A stretch of 64,000 nt of DNA from Sorex araneus (GCF_027595985.1 NC_073307.1:38754234-38818233), one strand, 5' to 3'; positions 46,640 through 57,790 are shown, counted from the stretch's first letter. Numbers and translations are program-made. The notes: generated from the letters alone by a model not told the origin.

Positions 46640-46745
46640 AACGAAGCTATTCACTGCAGCTGACAAAGTGAAACTGAGGCTTCCTCTTTCACTAGGCTAT
46701 GGAATCCACCTAGGTGTACAACAGTATATGAGTGGATAATGAAGG
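46640..46745 (+). repeat. L1 3' UTR, part upstream of the composite insertion
   Basis: 'taggctatggaatccacc', then 'taggtgtacaacagtatatg' and 'agtggataatgaagg', matches the L1 3' UTR phrase for 'cctaggtgtccaacagtggatgagtggataatgaag'. It resumes at 47393 after the composite element. Confidence 0.75.
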
Positions 46746-47392
46746 CACAGAGTCTCTTGCCTGCACACGTGGCTGTCTTTCCCGGGGCCCCTCGGAGGGG
46801 ATGAGCTCCAGCTTCTCACCCTGCCCCGAGCAGAGCTCCCAATGGCCGACGACCTCTGGAACCTAGCCACAGCCATGCTCAAGGCCCCTCTCCACACATT
46901 CGGACAAGCCTCACGCATGAAGGTACTGGCAGAGGAACCCAGGTGTGTGGGACCCGGGGCTGAGAGCTCCAAGGCTGCTTGGATCGGGACTGGGCCTCTT
47001 CCACCCAGATTTCCAATTTCCCAGTAGCTAGGCGGTCACATCCAGGGACTGCCCCCAGCGCCGTGTAATCCCATCCACAGCCAGCTTCCAGAGACTTAAA
47101 AGCAAGCTCCTGGACATTTCATAGCCTACTTCTCCTCTGGGAGAACCTCGCAAACTAACAGGAGTTTCCTGCCCACATGGGAGAGCTTAGCAAGTTCCCC
47201 ATGGTGTATTAACATGCCAAAACCAGTAACAAGCTGGGTCTCATTCTCCTGACCCGAAAGGGCCTCCAATGCAGCATCATTGGGAAGGACAAGTAAAGAG
47301 AGGCTTCTAAAACCTCATGGCTAGGATGAATGGAGACGTTACTGAGACTGCTCAAGAAATTTGATGATCAACGGGATGATGATGATACTGAT
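46746..47392 (+). mobile_element. Composite SINE-related retroelement, copy 1, with 9-bp target-site duplication
   Basis: About 647 bp, bounded by taatgaagg (46737-46745 and 47393-47401) within an L1 3' UTR. The GC-rich 5' module includes 'cggggcccctcgg', 'gaacctagccacagccatgctc' and 'aagcctcacgcatgaagg'. A 3' module resembles a diverged type B SINE ('gggagaacctcgcaaac', 'aacatgccaaaaccagtaac'), followed by a terminal module ('gggcctccaatgcagcatc', 'aagtaaagagaggcttc', 'gatcaacgggatgatgatg'). The minus strand has a 91-codon frame over the GC-rich part; I do not claim it is expressed. Confidence 0.75.
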
Positions 47393-47722
47393 TAATGAAG
47401 GTATAATAAATATACACAATACAGCTTGAGGAATGATGAAATCATGCTATTCACTGCAACTGGGACAGAACTGGAGGATAATATGCTAGTAAAGTGAATC
47501 AGAAGAAGAAGAAAAAATATCAGATACTCAAACTTGTCTGTGGTATACAGAACAAATGAAGCTATCGAATGAGAGACAACTAGCTTATCCTTTACCCTAG
47601 AGAAATGAGGTGGGGAAGGGAAGGAGAGAAATGGAGATGGAGTAAGAGAAAAGGGATAGGGTCAGGGCATCTGGCATATCAGTAGTATAGTGTGGTGATA
47701 TCTCTCTCCCTCTCCCTCTCCC
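47393..47722 (+). repeat. L1 3' UTR, continuation
   Basis: 'gaatgatgaaatcatgctattc', 'actgcaactgggacagaac', 'tggaggataatatgctagtaaag', 'cagatactcaaacttgtctg' and 'tggtatacagaac' are classic L1 3' UTR text in order. It continues the part ending at 46745 and is itself interrupted downstream by a type B SINE. Confidence 0.8.
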
Positions 47723-47723
47723 T

Positions 47724-47971
47724 GTCTGAGAGCACAGCTGGTAGGGTGTTTGCTTTGCATGAGGCCGACCCGGGTTTGGCCGGTTTTGGTTCCTCCATCT
47801 CTCTTGGAGAGCCTGGCAAGCTACCTAGAGTATCCCACCCGCACAGCAGAGCCTGGCAAGCTACCTGTGGCGCATCTGATATGCCAAAAACAGTAACAAG
47901 TCCCACAATGGAGATGTTACTGGTGCCCAATGGAGCAAATCGATGAACAATGGGATGACAGTGCTATAGTG

Positions 47972-47973
<2 letters not shown>
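47724..47973 (+). mobile_element. Type B SINE with head partly lost
   Basis: Starts at 'ctgagagcacagctggtaggg', without the usual 'gggctggagcgatag'. It continues with 'gggtttgg' around the B-box, 'tctcttggagagcctggcaag', 'atgccaaaaacagtaacaag' and 'caaatcgatgaacaatggg' to 'gtgctatagtgct'. The B-box region carries an insertion 'ccggttttgg'. TC-rich DNA flanks both ends. Confidence 0.85.

Positions 47974-48029
<56 letters not shown>
47972..48029 (+). repeat. Compound (CT)n(TA)n microsatellite
   Basis: About 14 CT units, then about 14 TA units, at the 3' end of the type B SINE. Confidence 0.97.
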
Positions 48030-48245
48030 CCACAGCATCAACAACATTATAAGCATAAGATCCAAACTACAATGACCAAACTTAAAAACGCATCTGTCAG
48101 AGAGGCAGGCTACGGAGTGGGAAAGAACCTGGGGACACTGGTGGAGTGAAGGCATCACTGGTGGTAGGATTAATGTTGGAACATTGTATTCCTCAGACTC
48201 TACTATGAGTAACTCTGTAAATCATGGTGCCAATTTAGGGAAATA
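48030..48245 (+). repeat. L1 3' UTR end and tail
   Basis: 'aagatccaaactacaatgacc', 'gcatctgtcagagaggcagg', 'ggggacactggtggagtgaag', 'gtgg taggattaatgttgg' (contiguous in sequence) and 'gagtaactctgtaaatcatgg'. Because it follows the L1 3' UTR of 47393-47722, this copy is the basis for calling the other tails L1-like. Confidence 0.7.
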
Positions 48246-48469
48246 TGCTAACACACAAAAAAATCTATTGATTGACATCCAAGATATTTTTAAATGAAGA
48301 GGACAATGAAACATTTTCTTATTTCTTTTCCTTCCATCTTACCAAAGTTGTGAACTAAGAAATGTAAGCATCAGCATGTACATATGCCAAACTGCCAACA
48401 GAAAGCAACTCAAATAAATGAATGAGAGGGTTTTATTTATTTTTTTTTTATTTTATTTTTTTTTTGAGG

Positions 48470-48641
48470 GTTTTATTTTTCTCTTTTGCTTTTGTGCCAT
48501 ACCCAGCCATGTGCAACGGTTACTTCTGCCTCAGTGACTTACCCCTTGCAGGATTCAGAGAAGCATATACATTTCTTGGAATTGAACAAGGTAAGTTGTG
48601 TGCGAGGCAAACACCCTACCTGCTGTACTATGTCTGGTCCA
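48470..48641 (-). repeat. Degenerate SINE, antisense
   Basis: After T/A-rich DNA: 'gccatacccagccatgtgc', 'ggaattgaacaaggtaag', 'gcgaggcaaacaccctacctgc' and 'tgtactatgtctggtcc'. Confidence 0.65.
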
Positions 48642-48644
48642 TAG

Positions 48645-49240
48645 CTGAGCACCTTTGATTATCATATACCTACAAATTCAACAAAAGATTCCAGGTGCTC
48701 TAACATTTTCATGATTCCTCTCAAACACAATTCAATGACATATCACTTTAAGTTGAAAAGATGTAAAACATAATTAAAGGGCTCATATTGTATCATATTT
48801 GTAATTCAGTAACCTCTTCAATAATGTTCAATAGTGTTAAAAAACCTAAAAACCAATCTTAACTCTCAAGGCGCTTTTTGATTAATGTGTGTGTTGTGGG
48901 GGGGGGAGGGAGGGTGCTGTCGGGGGCCTAGTATAATCTACTTTAATATTTTCCCTTTTGCTTCAATGAGAAATAAGCTCATTGAAGCCACCATTGGCTC
49001 CTATGACAATTGGCTCCTTTTGACTCCTATTTTCAATTTTGCATTATTAGTAGACTTCTGACATTTAGTGGAGTCCCACAAATCAGTATACTTTTGATAA
49101 ATTAAGTGGTAGGGTGCAGGCACATAATCTTAATAACACATTGCGGATATAAAATAAAAACCTAGAAACTCGGGGCTATTTAGTGTAAATAAAGACAAGT
49201 CCCTTCCACAGCAATAACAAAAAGTAAATATTTTCATTAA
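48645..49240. other. Unassigned; contains a G-run
   Basis: A G-rich tract, gtgttgtgggggggggaggg, lies at about 48891-48910. No gene or repeat family was recognised. Confidence 0.45.
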
Positions 49241-49251
49241 AACACAGGGCA

Positions 49252-49437
49252 GGGGGTGGAGCAATAGTGCAGCAGGTAAGGAATTTGCCTTGTATGCTGC
49301 AAACCCAGGGTTGATTTGATGTGGTATCCTGGTACACTGTCAGGGATCACCCCTCTACAGAGCAGGAGTAAGACCTGAGCACCAGTGGGTATGACCCCAA
49401 CCTTAAACCCAAAGATAACAAACAAAACCCAAAAATC
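49252..49437 (+). mobile_element. SINE with perfect 11-bp target-site duplication
   Basis: 'gggggtggagcaatagtgcagcaggtaagg', 'atttgccttgtatgctgc', 'cagagcaggagtaagacc' and 'gagcaccagtgggtatgac' follow the SINE order, with a long A/C-rich tail. It is flanked by aacacagggca at 49241-49251 and 49438-49448. The body differs from types A and B, so it is an older or separate subfamily with a well-kept duplication. Confidence 0.85.
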
Positions 49438-49449
49438 AACACAGGGCAC

Positions 49450-51340
49450 TCATTGACAGTACTGATATGTTGGTACAAGTAATTTTTTCCTGGGATCCAG
49501 GAGCTTGTCCTGTATAAGCTCTGTATGAAAACCCTGGCACAACGTATGCTTCTAACAAAACTCAACCCACCCTCACATGCTGCTTTGAAAATACCTGCCT
49601 TGCCACAGTGGTGGAGGGAAGCAAACATGCTTACTGTGTTGGCTAGAGTGTCAAACCACTGTAGGTAGAAAACCCTACCATGGTAACAATACCAATATTG
49701 CTATCACAGTGCATACAATCTTTTACAATTTTAAATAATTAAATGAAATTTCCTCCCAGCAAGTTAGGGAACACTTCTGGGAGAAACTTAGCAGCATCTC
49801 TGGATTCACCATCATGTCATTTCATTCATCATTTCATTCTTGAACAAAAGCAAGAAAGGTTTTCTATTTAATTTAATGCTTCTGGCATCCTAGCCCTTTA
49901 AAAATGTCTTCCAAACTGTCACTGCAAACACCTCTTATTAAGATTAATAAAAATCCTAATTTAAATATAAGAACACTTGCCTCATGCAAAAACTATGCTT
50001 GGTACTCCAAAGAATGAAGTTTTGGAAAGCAGCAACACAATTTATAGTCTTCTCAGCTAAGAATGAACTTTTTAATTTCATTTCTCACAAGAATTTATGG
50101 TCTCTCTATTATTTAGCCTGACTCACAAAGATAGTGTTTGCCCACTATACAGCAGTCCTGAGCCAAGTCTTGAATATTACATAGTATTGTCAATCCAATT
50201 ACAGAAACATTGATTGGAAATGTACCTAGGTGCATGAAATGCTCAAGGCACTTGGAAAACAAAGGGAGATATGATATTAAAGGACCAAATGATTTTTGAG
50301 CAGAAATGAAAGAACAATGAATTCTGCCTAAGGGAAATGGAAGACTTCCAAAGTCAGCTTTTTAAAACAGAATTTCAACAAGAAAGAAAAAATCATTCAT
50401 GCAAATCAAGGAGAGAGGCATAAAAGCACTTCTCTAGTGGTTGGGGAAGAAATCAACACAATGAGAAGGAAGATTGCAGAAGAAGAAGCAAGGGCTGAAG
50501 ACAAAGTCAGCAAAAGGGACCGCCAACAGTACGGGATGTGGAGACCCACAATGCCTTTTTACGGAAAAGTGAGAGCAGTTTGGAAGGATAGCCAGGCAGG
50601 TGTAAGAAGAATAAAGTGGAAAAGAACAGATAAGGAATGCCACTCTGCCAAAAAGAGAATGAACCACTGAAGTGAAAAATAGATAACATTAGAAATTGCA
50701 AAGAGGGAATGTACTCCAGCCATATTTGGGACGTAGAATGAGCAGAACATGGAAAAGTGAACAGAGTTAAAAGTAAAGTTCTAAGGAAGATTTCTCTTTT
50801 GTTTCTCTTTCAATGACTTGGATTAATAACACTATTTCCGAAGACAAAGAAGAAGCTGATTAGAGGGATATAAATTATTAACTGTAGAGACTCCCTCAAA
50901 CATCCCAAATATACATTATGCAGAATATTTAATATATTCCAGAGAAATAGTTGTTGAAGTAGGAACTCACATGTTCTTCACAAGACTCCTGCCAATTTTA
51001 TTTTCTTTGCTAAAGAAATTTAACTGAAGACTTTTGTGCATCATTTTCATGAATGATCATATGTCATAGACAACGGCAAACAATGTGCAGTCAAACAATA
51101 CAGGCAAGACCACCTTAGCTCATCAGAGAGAAAATAATTCCTCCCTATAGAAATCTTTGCTGTCCTAATAAATTTGGTGGCTGGCTTTGTGAGGTCACAC
51201 ATTTTTTAAAAGAATCTGACAAAAACTATAGAATTAGCTCTTACGATAAGCACCAAAATGGACAAATGACTTTTGGTTTATAGTTTTAATAAGGCTATTC
51301 CCAGGCATCATTGCATAGAGAGAGGCCCAGTTTAAAATCT
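49450..51340. other. Unassigned sequence
   Basis: No gene. Overlapping frames of 63-77 codons on both strands at 50434-50750 lack domains; no intron boundaries are evident. No repeat recognised. Confidence 0.5.
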
Positions 51341-51347
51341 CTTTGAT

Positions 51348-51495
51348 TGAAGCATTGTTTTCCAAAGTGGTTTTATCACCCCTTGAGGGAAACTCAATGA
51401 TCCACATGGCAACAGCAACTGTTAGGATGCCCTTGTTTCACTTGAAGAAGGTAGGTTTCCAGGGAGCAGGAAGTAATTTTTCTTTTTCTAAAAAG
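51348..51495 (+). repeat. Partial hAT Charlie-type element, same family as 44024-44211
   Basis: 'gcattgttttccaaagtgg', 'tcaatgatccacatgg', 'tttcacttgaagaaggtagg' and 'tctttttctaaaaagag' align with the 44-kb element ('cagtgttttgcaaagtgag', 'ggaatgatccagttgcc', 'gttcacttagagaaggc', 'ttttcagaaagag'). The right terminus is missing. Confidence 0.6.
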
Positions 51496-51645
51496 AGTAT
51501 ATTAGCTCCAATAAGTTTGGTTTAGAGTTTGACAAATTTAATTGATTGACATAACATATAATAAATGATATATAGTACAAATATATTCTCTGCAAATAAG
51601 CTCATAAAGATCAGGGCTTTATAACTTAGTACTCTGACACTGGGC

Positions 51646-51690
51646 TTTTGTTTGTTTGTTTGTTTGTTTGTTTGTTTTTTTGTTTGTTTG
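51646..51690 (+). repeat. (TTTG)n microsatellite
   Basis: About 10 TTTG units with one expanded T run; probably grown from an antisense A-rich tail. Confidence 0.95.
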
Positions 51691-51699
51691 AAGAGGCAG

Positions 51700-53090
51700 A
51701 GTGAAGAGGAAACAGGCTGACACAGAAGAGAATGGTCAAAGCATTGTCCGTGGTCTCTACCACTGGATACAGTTAACAAGTCCCGTGGTGATAACTACAA
51801 ATGCTTCCAAAGATTGTGAAATATCTCTTAAGGATGCAAAAGGGACCCATTTGAGAGTCACAAACATAGGCAGTGACTGTCACTTCCATGGTAGTTCACA
51901 TCTTTTCTCCTATTATCTGTTCCTGTTACATGAGAGAAAATTATGGCTAATCTTTGTCTGTCTTGTTTATTCGTTTAATCATTTTGCTATTTATTGACTT
52001 GTTTTTAAAGTTCACACCTTTCATCTCTTATTCATACAAAAGGATTCATTTCAGGATGGTTTCTTCTCCTTTTAATGTAATAATAGCTTTAAGCTCACAT
52101 TTCATGTTTCCACAGAAAATTCCATTTTTGCAATAATTTGGGGGGAAAAATGGGGACTGAGATATAATTCATAGTGTCTTTGTTCTGGAACTGTCTCTTA
52201 TTTTTCTTTGTGAAATATAAAAAATTAATGACTTTGTAACTGAAAATTTTTTTGAATTTTTTTCTCTGCTCATCATTTTAATTGTTCCTCTGTTTTGTTA
52301 CCTGCCTTGTTTCTTACCTTCTTGTTCATACCTTGCTAAATTTAAGTACCTGTGTTGAAAACCTTATAGTTTATTGAGAAAATGAGTCATATAAAAAAGA
52401 TTTTCAGTTACTTAGTTATGAAAGTTCATGTTTTCTGAAATTGTAACACAATAATCTGATTATATATGTTTTAAAACCCAATGAGTAACCAAGGAAGAGA
52501 TTAATTTTTGTTTTAGTTTTATCAACTGAATGCAAAAAAGCATATATAAGGTATTCTAAAAACTCTTAAACTTGATTGAGAAAAGGTATCATTGTCAATT
52601 ACCTTTCAGTGCTTTTCTTTCCTAGTTACCCAAGGAAATAAAATATTTTTAAAAATATGTTACCACCACCTGACATTGATTATTTCTTACTTCAATTTTT
52701 AAATGTATTCCATTTTTTTAAAACCAAGTCAATCTTCTAAATTTGTTTAATCTTCAATAGTTTCACGGTATTTTGTCATTTTGAAGTCTGACTACATAAG
52801 ACTAACTAAAATTGTGTGACACTCCCTAAAATTCCCACTCTTCACCTTTACACAAAGAGCTTGAGTAAGTTTCCTGCTTTATACAATTTTACATATTTCA
52901 AATCAGACAGTTGTGGGCTAGTTAGGACTGCCCATAAAAACAGAGGAAGGTAAAAAAAATTACTTGAAAAATAAGGAAGACAAAATAGCGAATAAAATTG
53001 TGTTTCTAAAATAATAATTTGTAATTGATTTATTATTAATATTTGTGGCTTCCCAGATGGCGCCATTCCTTTTGATATTTAGCTAACTGG
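51700..53090. other. Unassigned AT-rich sequence
   Basis: No gene. The 98-codon frame at 51701-51997 has no recognisable domain. No repeat recognised. Confidence 0.5.
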
Positions 53091-53097
53091 TCCAGTG

Positions 53098-53245
53098 GTT
53101 CCATGTTAGGACTCAAGACAAGCCCTGTGGTGCTGTGGCCAACCAGAGTCACAAGGATTGTGCCTGGTGAGGCTTGAAAGTTTCATATGATGCCAAACAT
53201 GGAACTTTGCAAGTGCTTTTAGACCTGTGTGACAGGTCTCCCTGG
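53098..53245 (-). repeat. Possible very old SINE, antisense
   Basis: 'gtgcctggtgaggcttgaaag', 'catatgatgccaaacatgg' and 'gcaagtgcttttagacc' faintly follow the inverted SINE order. Confidence 0.35.
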
Positions 53246-53714
53246 TACTTATAACAACTTTTAAAAATATAAATAGTTTCTAGACCTCTGCATAGTCATT
53301 TACTTAACCAAATATATTGATATATTTTCTCTTAGTTCTCACATATGGATTTACTGATACTCAATGAACAAAGACTTAATAAAATATTCTTAAATGAAAT
53401 TGAATACATCTCTCTCTTTGATCATCCTAAAATATCCTGAAAAGACCTTAATATATAAATAAGAATTGTTGATTCTGGACTGCTACGGTAATGAAAGGCT
53501 GTTTAGAAAAGATTGGCTTAAGCAGATTGCACTATATAAACTGCAAAAATCCAACTCTGGGGAATTTTTAGAGTATTTCAAGTTCTGTCTTTTCATCTTT
53601 ATTTTTATTTAAAACTTATTTTCTGAAAATACTTGGTTACAGAAAATGTCTTTTAAATGAGGAAATTAATCTCTTTTCCTTTGTATAAGTGTCTTTTATT
53701 CATTTTAAAAATCC

Positions 53715-53865
53715 CTATTGAATTGCAGTATACAAGCATTAATGTCCACATATCATCAATTCATGGCTCAACAGACTTTCTTAGACTAAACACAGTGTGT
53801 GATCAGCACTGAAGTTCAGTAGAATATTCCCAGAATCTTCCAACCTGATCTCTTCCCATTAATTC
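53715..53865 (+). repeat. Ancient L1M-type 3' UTR fragment
   Basis: 'attgaattgcagtatacaag', 'atatcatcaattcatggctc' and 'cagaatcttccaacc' resemble the old mammalian L1M 3' region containing 'gtacaattcaatgaattttgac' and 'caatcaagatatagaac'. The match is loose. Confidence 0.4.
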
Positions 53866-53869
53866 TAAT

Positions 53870-54620
53870 ACAGTGTACTTGCTTTCTAATGTCACAAATT
53901 AATTTTATGTTTATACATATAAATTAAGATAAGTATATGAGAATGTACAAGTGTATGGGTAGATAAGTATGTTGCCTTTTAAAGCCTTAATAAAAATTAT
54001 CTTCCAATTTGTCTTATTTGGACATAGCATAGAAATGATTCATAAAATATATAGTTTCCATTCCATTTGTGAAGTCTACCCATATTGTCACATTTAGAGT
54101 TTGATTTTTATTCTCATTGTTACACATTATTAGAAAACTACAACACAATTTATTTTTCCACATTTATTTTTCAAGATATTATTTATAGTAAGAGTTAGAA
54201 TTTAAAATTACAAATAGTGGAACTACAAGTATTCTGATATTGATATTTTGGTAAATCAATCTACATATTCGTTAAATACATCAAAATATTTCAAAAACTA
54301 TGGCATGCCACAGCATATAGTCCACAAGGCATAGACTGACATTTTTATCCTCTACCCTGAGGAGTCATGGTACTTGTTACCTATACAACATCAATCCAAA
54401 CTCCAAGTCTTTAAGAGTCTTGGTTAACACAGTGACACCTCTTGGCATCATGGGGAAAAAAATACCTGCCTTCCCATGCCACCTCAAAAAACACAAAAGT
54501 TTTGCAGTGCTATTGTTCTTGATCAAAAGAGTAAATATTTCACTATTCTTTTACTCAGAGCTCTTAATATCACCAAAACGGACTAAAATAACTTGTGATG
54601 TCACCAAATGAAGTTGTTCA
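53870..54620. other. Unassigned AT-rich sequence
   Basis: No gene or repeat recognised. Confidence 0.5.
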
Positions 54621-54637
54621 TCGGGAGGTACTGAGTA

Positions 54638-54815
54638 GGGACTGCGGAATAGTACAGCGGGTAGGGCATTTAACTTGCATGCAGCCTACCCGGGTTCAAT
54701 TCCCAGCATCCCATATGGTCCCCTGAGCACCACCAGGGGTAATTCCTGAGTGCAGAGCCAGGAGTAACCTCTGTGCATCGCCGGGTGTGACCCAAAAAGA
54801 AAAAAACAAACAAAA
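54638..54815 (+). mobile_element. Type A SINE with perfect 13-bp target-site duplication
   Basis: 'gggactgcggaatagtacag', 'ccgggttcaattcccagc', 'tcccctgagcaccaccagg', 'gtgcatcgccgggtgtg' and an A/C-rich tail. It is flanked by gaggtactgagta (54625-54637 and 54816-54828). Confidence 0.95.
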
Positions 54816-54904
54816 GAGGTACTGAGTAAAGATAAACAGAAGGAAAAGTAATAGTAAATATAATATCTTGAACATGAAATCAATTTCTAAGCTGTGTTAT
54901 TTGG

Positions 54905-55000
54905 ATATGTACACAGAAGTGGGGTGGCTGGATCATATGGTACTTCTATTTTTATTTGAGGAAACTTTAGACTATTTACTATAGTGACTATATAGAAATC
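54905..55000 (+). repeat. L1 3' UTR fragment
   Basis: 'gtacacagaagtggggtggc', 'tggatcatatggtacttc' and 'tttgaggaaactttagac' match the L1 3' UTR block 'agaagtggaattgctggatcatatgg... gaggaa'. Confidence 0.7.
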
Positions 55001-55009
55001 TTAATTATA

Positions 55010-55815
55010 TAAAATTTAAAACAGATTCACCATATCAGTATTGTTTGAAAACCTAACAAATCTATCTTGCATTTGTTGAATATTTTATAGTTGACTAGGA
55101 AAAACTGTGCTAGAGACAAAATATCACAATCCAACGTTTACCTTTTATATATATTTTAAGTAAGAACTTTAGGATTACGCAACTAAAATAATTTGTGAGA
55201 ATAATGGAGTTGATGAAAAGTAAACAATATCATTTAATTTTTTTTATATTTTCCTTATACCATCCCTCTAAAAGGAAGGATATCACTTGTTTGTAGCATA
55301 TGTTTAATTTTTTCAGCTTATGACACTCATCCAACAAGTCATTATTATATCTTATTCTTTAAACAAAGACACATATTCCTACAATTATAATAATATAGAA
55401 AAGGAATCAGAACCAGAGAGAGATAAAATTTTATGTACTTGAAGTCAGTATTGTTCCCTTAACATAAATTCTTAGCCATCAGGAATCAAAGTAGTGTTAT
55501 CCCCAGAGTATTATTATGTGTGATTGAATTTACTCACAATTATATGTGATAGTCCACAGCAACATCATTAAAGCTGTTTTAAGTAACATCTTGTATCAAA
55601 CTATAATTTGATAATAGTAATTACAGTGCATCATTAACTGAAGTTACTTTTTTTCTCTATAAAATCATTTCATTTTATGCCCACCAAAAATTCAAAGCGA
55701 TGAAAACAAAAAAAGAAACAGAATAAATGAAAGTTATTTTTAAATTTATGTAAAGAAAAAAGTAAGTTTTGGTAGAAATTTATACCTTCTTTAATTACAT
55801 GCTTGAAAACAATTA
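55010..55815. other. Unassigned AT-rich sequence
   Basis: No gene or repeat recognised. Confidence 0.5.
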
Positions 55816-55817
55816 AT

Positions 55818-56180
55818 CTTTTTTAAATTTTATTGAATCACCATGAGATAGTTACAAGCTTTCATATTTGGGTTACAATCTCACAATGATCAAACACCCA
55901 TCCCTCCACCAATGCATATTCCCCACCACCAATATCCCAGGTATACCTCCCTTTTCCCACCCTCCCCCTTCCTCTGTGGCAGACTATTTCCCCCATACTC
56001 TCTCTCTCTACTTTTGGGCATTATGGCTTGCAACACAGACACTGAGAGGTCATCGTGTTTGATCCATTATCTACTTTTGGCATTCATCTCCCATCCTAAC
56101 TGGTTCCTCCAACCATCATTTTCTTAGTGATCCCTTCTCTATTCCATCCGCCTTCTCCCTTTCACTCGTGAAGCAGTCTG
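55818..56180 (-). repeat. L1-like 3' region and tail, antisense, longest clean copy
   Basis: The minus strand reads 'gcagactgcttcacgag', 'atgatggttggaggaacc', 'cctctcagtgtctgtgttgc', 'gatattggtggtgggg', 'cattggtggagggatgggtg', then 'ctcatggtgattcaataaaa' and a poly(A)-like end at 55818-55835. It contains AATAAA-like polyadenylation signals. Confidence 0.65.
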
Positions 56181-56223
56181 CTTCATGAGAAAACAATTAA
56201 ATTTTAAAAATATCATGTAGGAT

Positions 56224-56370
56224 AAGAGATAAATACAGGTGCTAAGGCACTTGACTTGCATATGGCTGACCCCAGTTCAATTCCCTAGCACCACATTTGA
56301 TAACTCAGAGCACTGCCACAGTGATCCCTGGGCTGACATCCAGGAAGAAGCCCCAAGTCACTTTGGATGT
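56224..56370 (+). repeat. Old SINE
   Basis: 'ggtgctaaggcacttgacttgc', 'tggctgaccccagttcaattcc', 'agagcactgccacagtgatcc' follow the SINE order with an A-rich end. Confidence 0.6.
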
Positions 56371-56549
56371 GTCTCTTACTCAAGTAATGATAAACAAAAG
56401 AATTTAAATACAACCAGAAATCATCTATACACATTTCCCTTTTCTCCTCTTCCCACAATGTTAAACAATAATAGGAAATGAATCAAATCTAAAATTCAGG
56501 ATTTCTGTGTAGAAGACTAATATAGTTCCCTTAAAAATATACCAACTGG

Positions 56550-56724
56550 GTGCTGGAGCGATAGCACAGCGGGTAGGGCGTTTGCCTTGCACGCGGCCGA
56601 CCCGGGTTCTAATCCCAGCATCCCATATGGTCTCCTGAGCACCGCCAGGGGTAATTCCTGAGTGAAGAGCCAGGAATAACCCCTGTGCATTGTCGGGTGT
56701 GACCCAAAAACCAAAAAAAAAAAA
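56550..56724 (+). mobile_element. Type A SINE with perfect 17-bp target-site duplication
   Basis: Almost consensus: 'gtgctggagcgatagcacag', 'ttgccttgcacgcggccgac', 'atcccagcatcccatatgg', 'ctgagcaccgccaggggtaa', then an 18-A tail. It is flanked by aaaaatataccaactgg at 56533-56549 and 56725-56741. This is one of the youngest-looking insertions here. Confidence 0.96.
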
Positions 56725-56829
56725 AAAAATATACCAACTGGCTTTACTTTTGGCTTCAGCAGCTAGAAAGTGTGTACTCACCTGGCAGAGAAAACAAGAC
56801 ACAACATGCAGGTGGATCAATATAGACTG

Positions 56830-57260
56830 TAGCTAACCATTTATTTTTTACTGCATCAACCAGTCATTGTTTAACTACTTTATCAATAGCTTGACTTTAT
56901 TGATTACTTGACTTTATTGACTCTTTAGTACTTTAGTCTTTGTTTAATTGCTACTACTTAATTAATTCTTCATTTAACCACCTGATATTTTTTCTACTTA
57001 AGTAATTCTTCATTTACTACTTGACTCTTTGTTTAACAACCTAATTTTGATTTCTGGTTGAATATTATATTTTTGGTTACTGTGTTAATCAATGGATTGT
57101 TTAGATAACTACTTTTTTTGCCTTTTTTTAATTAACTTTCTTGCTGGCTTAGTGAAATTCCAGGATGTGGTTGGCCCTTTAAAAGAGATTTTATTCAGGA
57201 CTGCCTCTCTCATTCAGGCTGGGCGAGAGAGAGCCAGAGAGAGCAATCTCTGGCCAGCTA
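56830..57260 (+). repeat. Degenerate tandem motif followed by LTR-promoter-like sequence
   Basis: Imperfect repeats of 'ttgactttattga' / 'attcttcatttac' run from about 56860 to 57035. Further on come 'ggccctttaaaagagatttt' (TATA-like) and a purine-rich 'gggcgagagagagccagagag' segment. The layout recalls U3-R of an LTR, but no termini were found. Confidence 0.3.
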
Positions 57261-57269
57261 AAGATTCCT

Positions 57270-57790
57270 TGATTTGAGACAAAATTCTGACTTGTGGACC
57301 ATTTTGGGGGTGTCTAGCCTATGATAGCCTAAAGTTAATATATGTGCTAATAACTATAGCTAACACTAAGTTTTAGCTAAAGAGCTGCCATAAAGAAAAT
57401 TATAGTTTTTAAAATTCAGAATCATCAAAATCATAAAAACAGTAAATAGTTCTATTTGTACTAGACATCTCAAAAATAAAGCGCATTGTTAAAATTCTCT
57501 TCAATGCTCTTTTGAAAGCCAAAGATGAAATACTTCCTGAAGCCAACATTAAGTCTATGTGGTAACAGACAAAGCAACCTATGTATGATTTTCAGATTGT
57601 TTATAATTTCTACTCTAGTGTTTCTATTTCTTACGATGCTGTTGGGAATACCCTAAGTACAAAGAGTTTCAGCAAATCACACTGTAGATCATGCAACCAA
57701 AAAACACCCACAAGCATCTACTGATAAACAAGCGATCCGAAGGCGGTATCTTTTAATGGTACTTAAGTTTGTTGCTTTTTCTGTTTTCTT
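57270..57790. other. Unassigned sequence
   Basis: No gene or repeat recognised. Confidence 0.5.

Noticed and set aside
50434..50750. Overlapping 63-77 codon frames on both strands
   Set aside because: Frames on opposite strands mirror each other and none shows a domain.
53092..53140. tRNA-Glu-like phrase 'ggtccagtggttccatgttagg'
   Set aside because: The anticodon and T arms do not follow; better explained as a very old antisense SINE.
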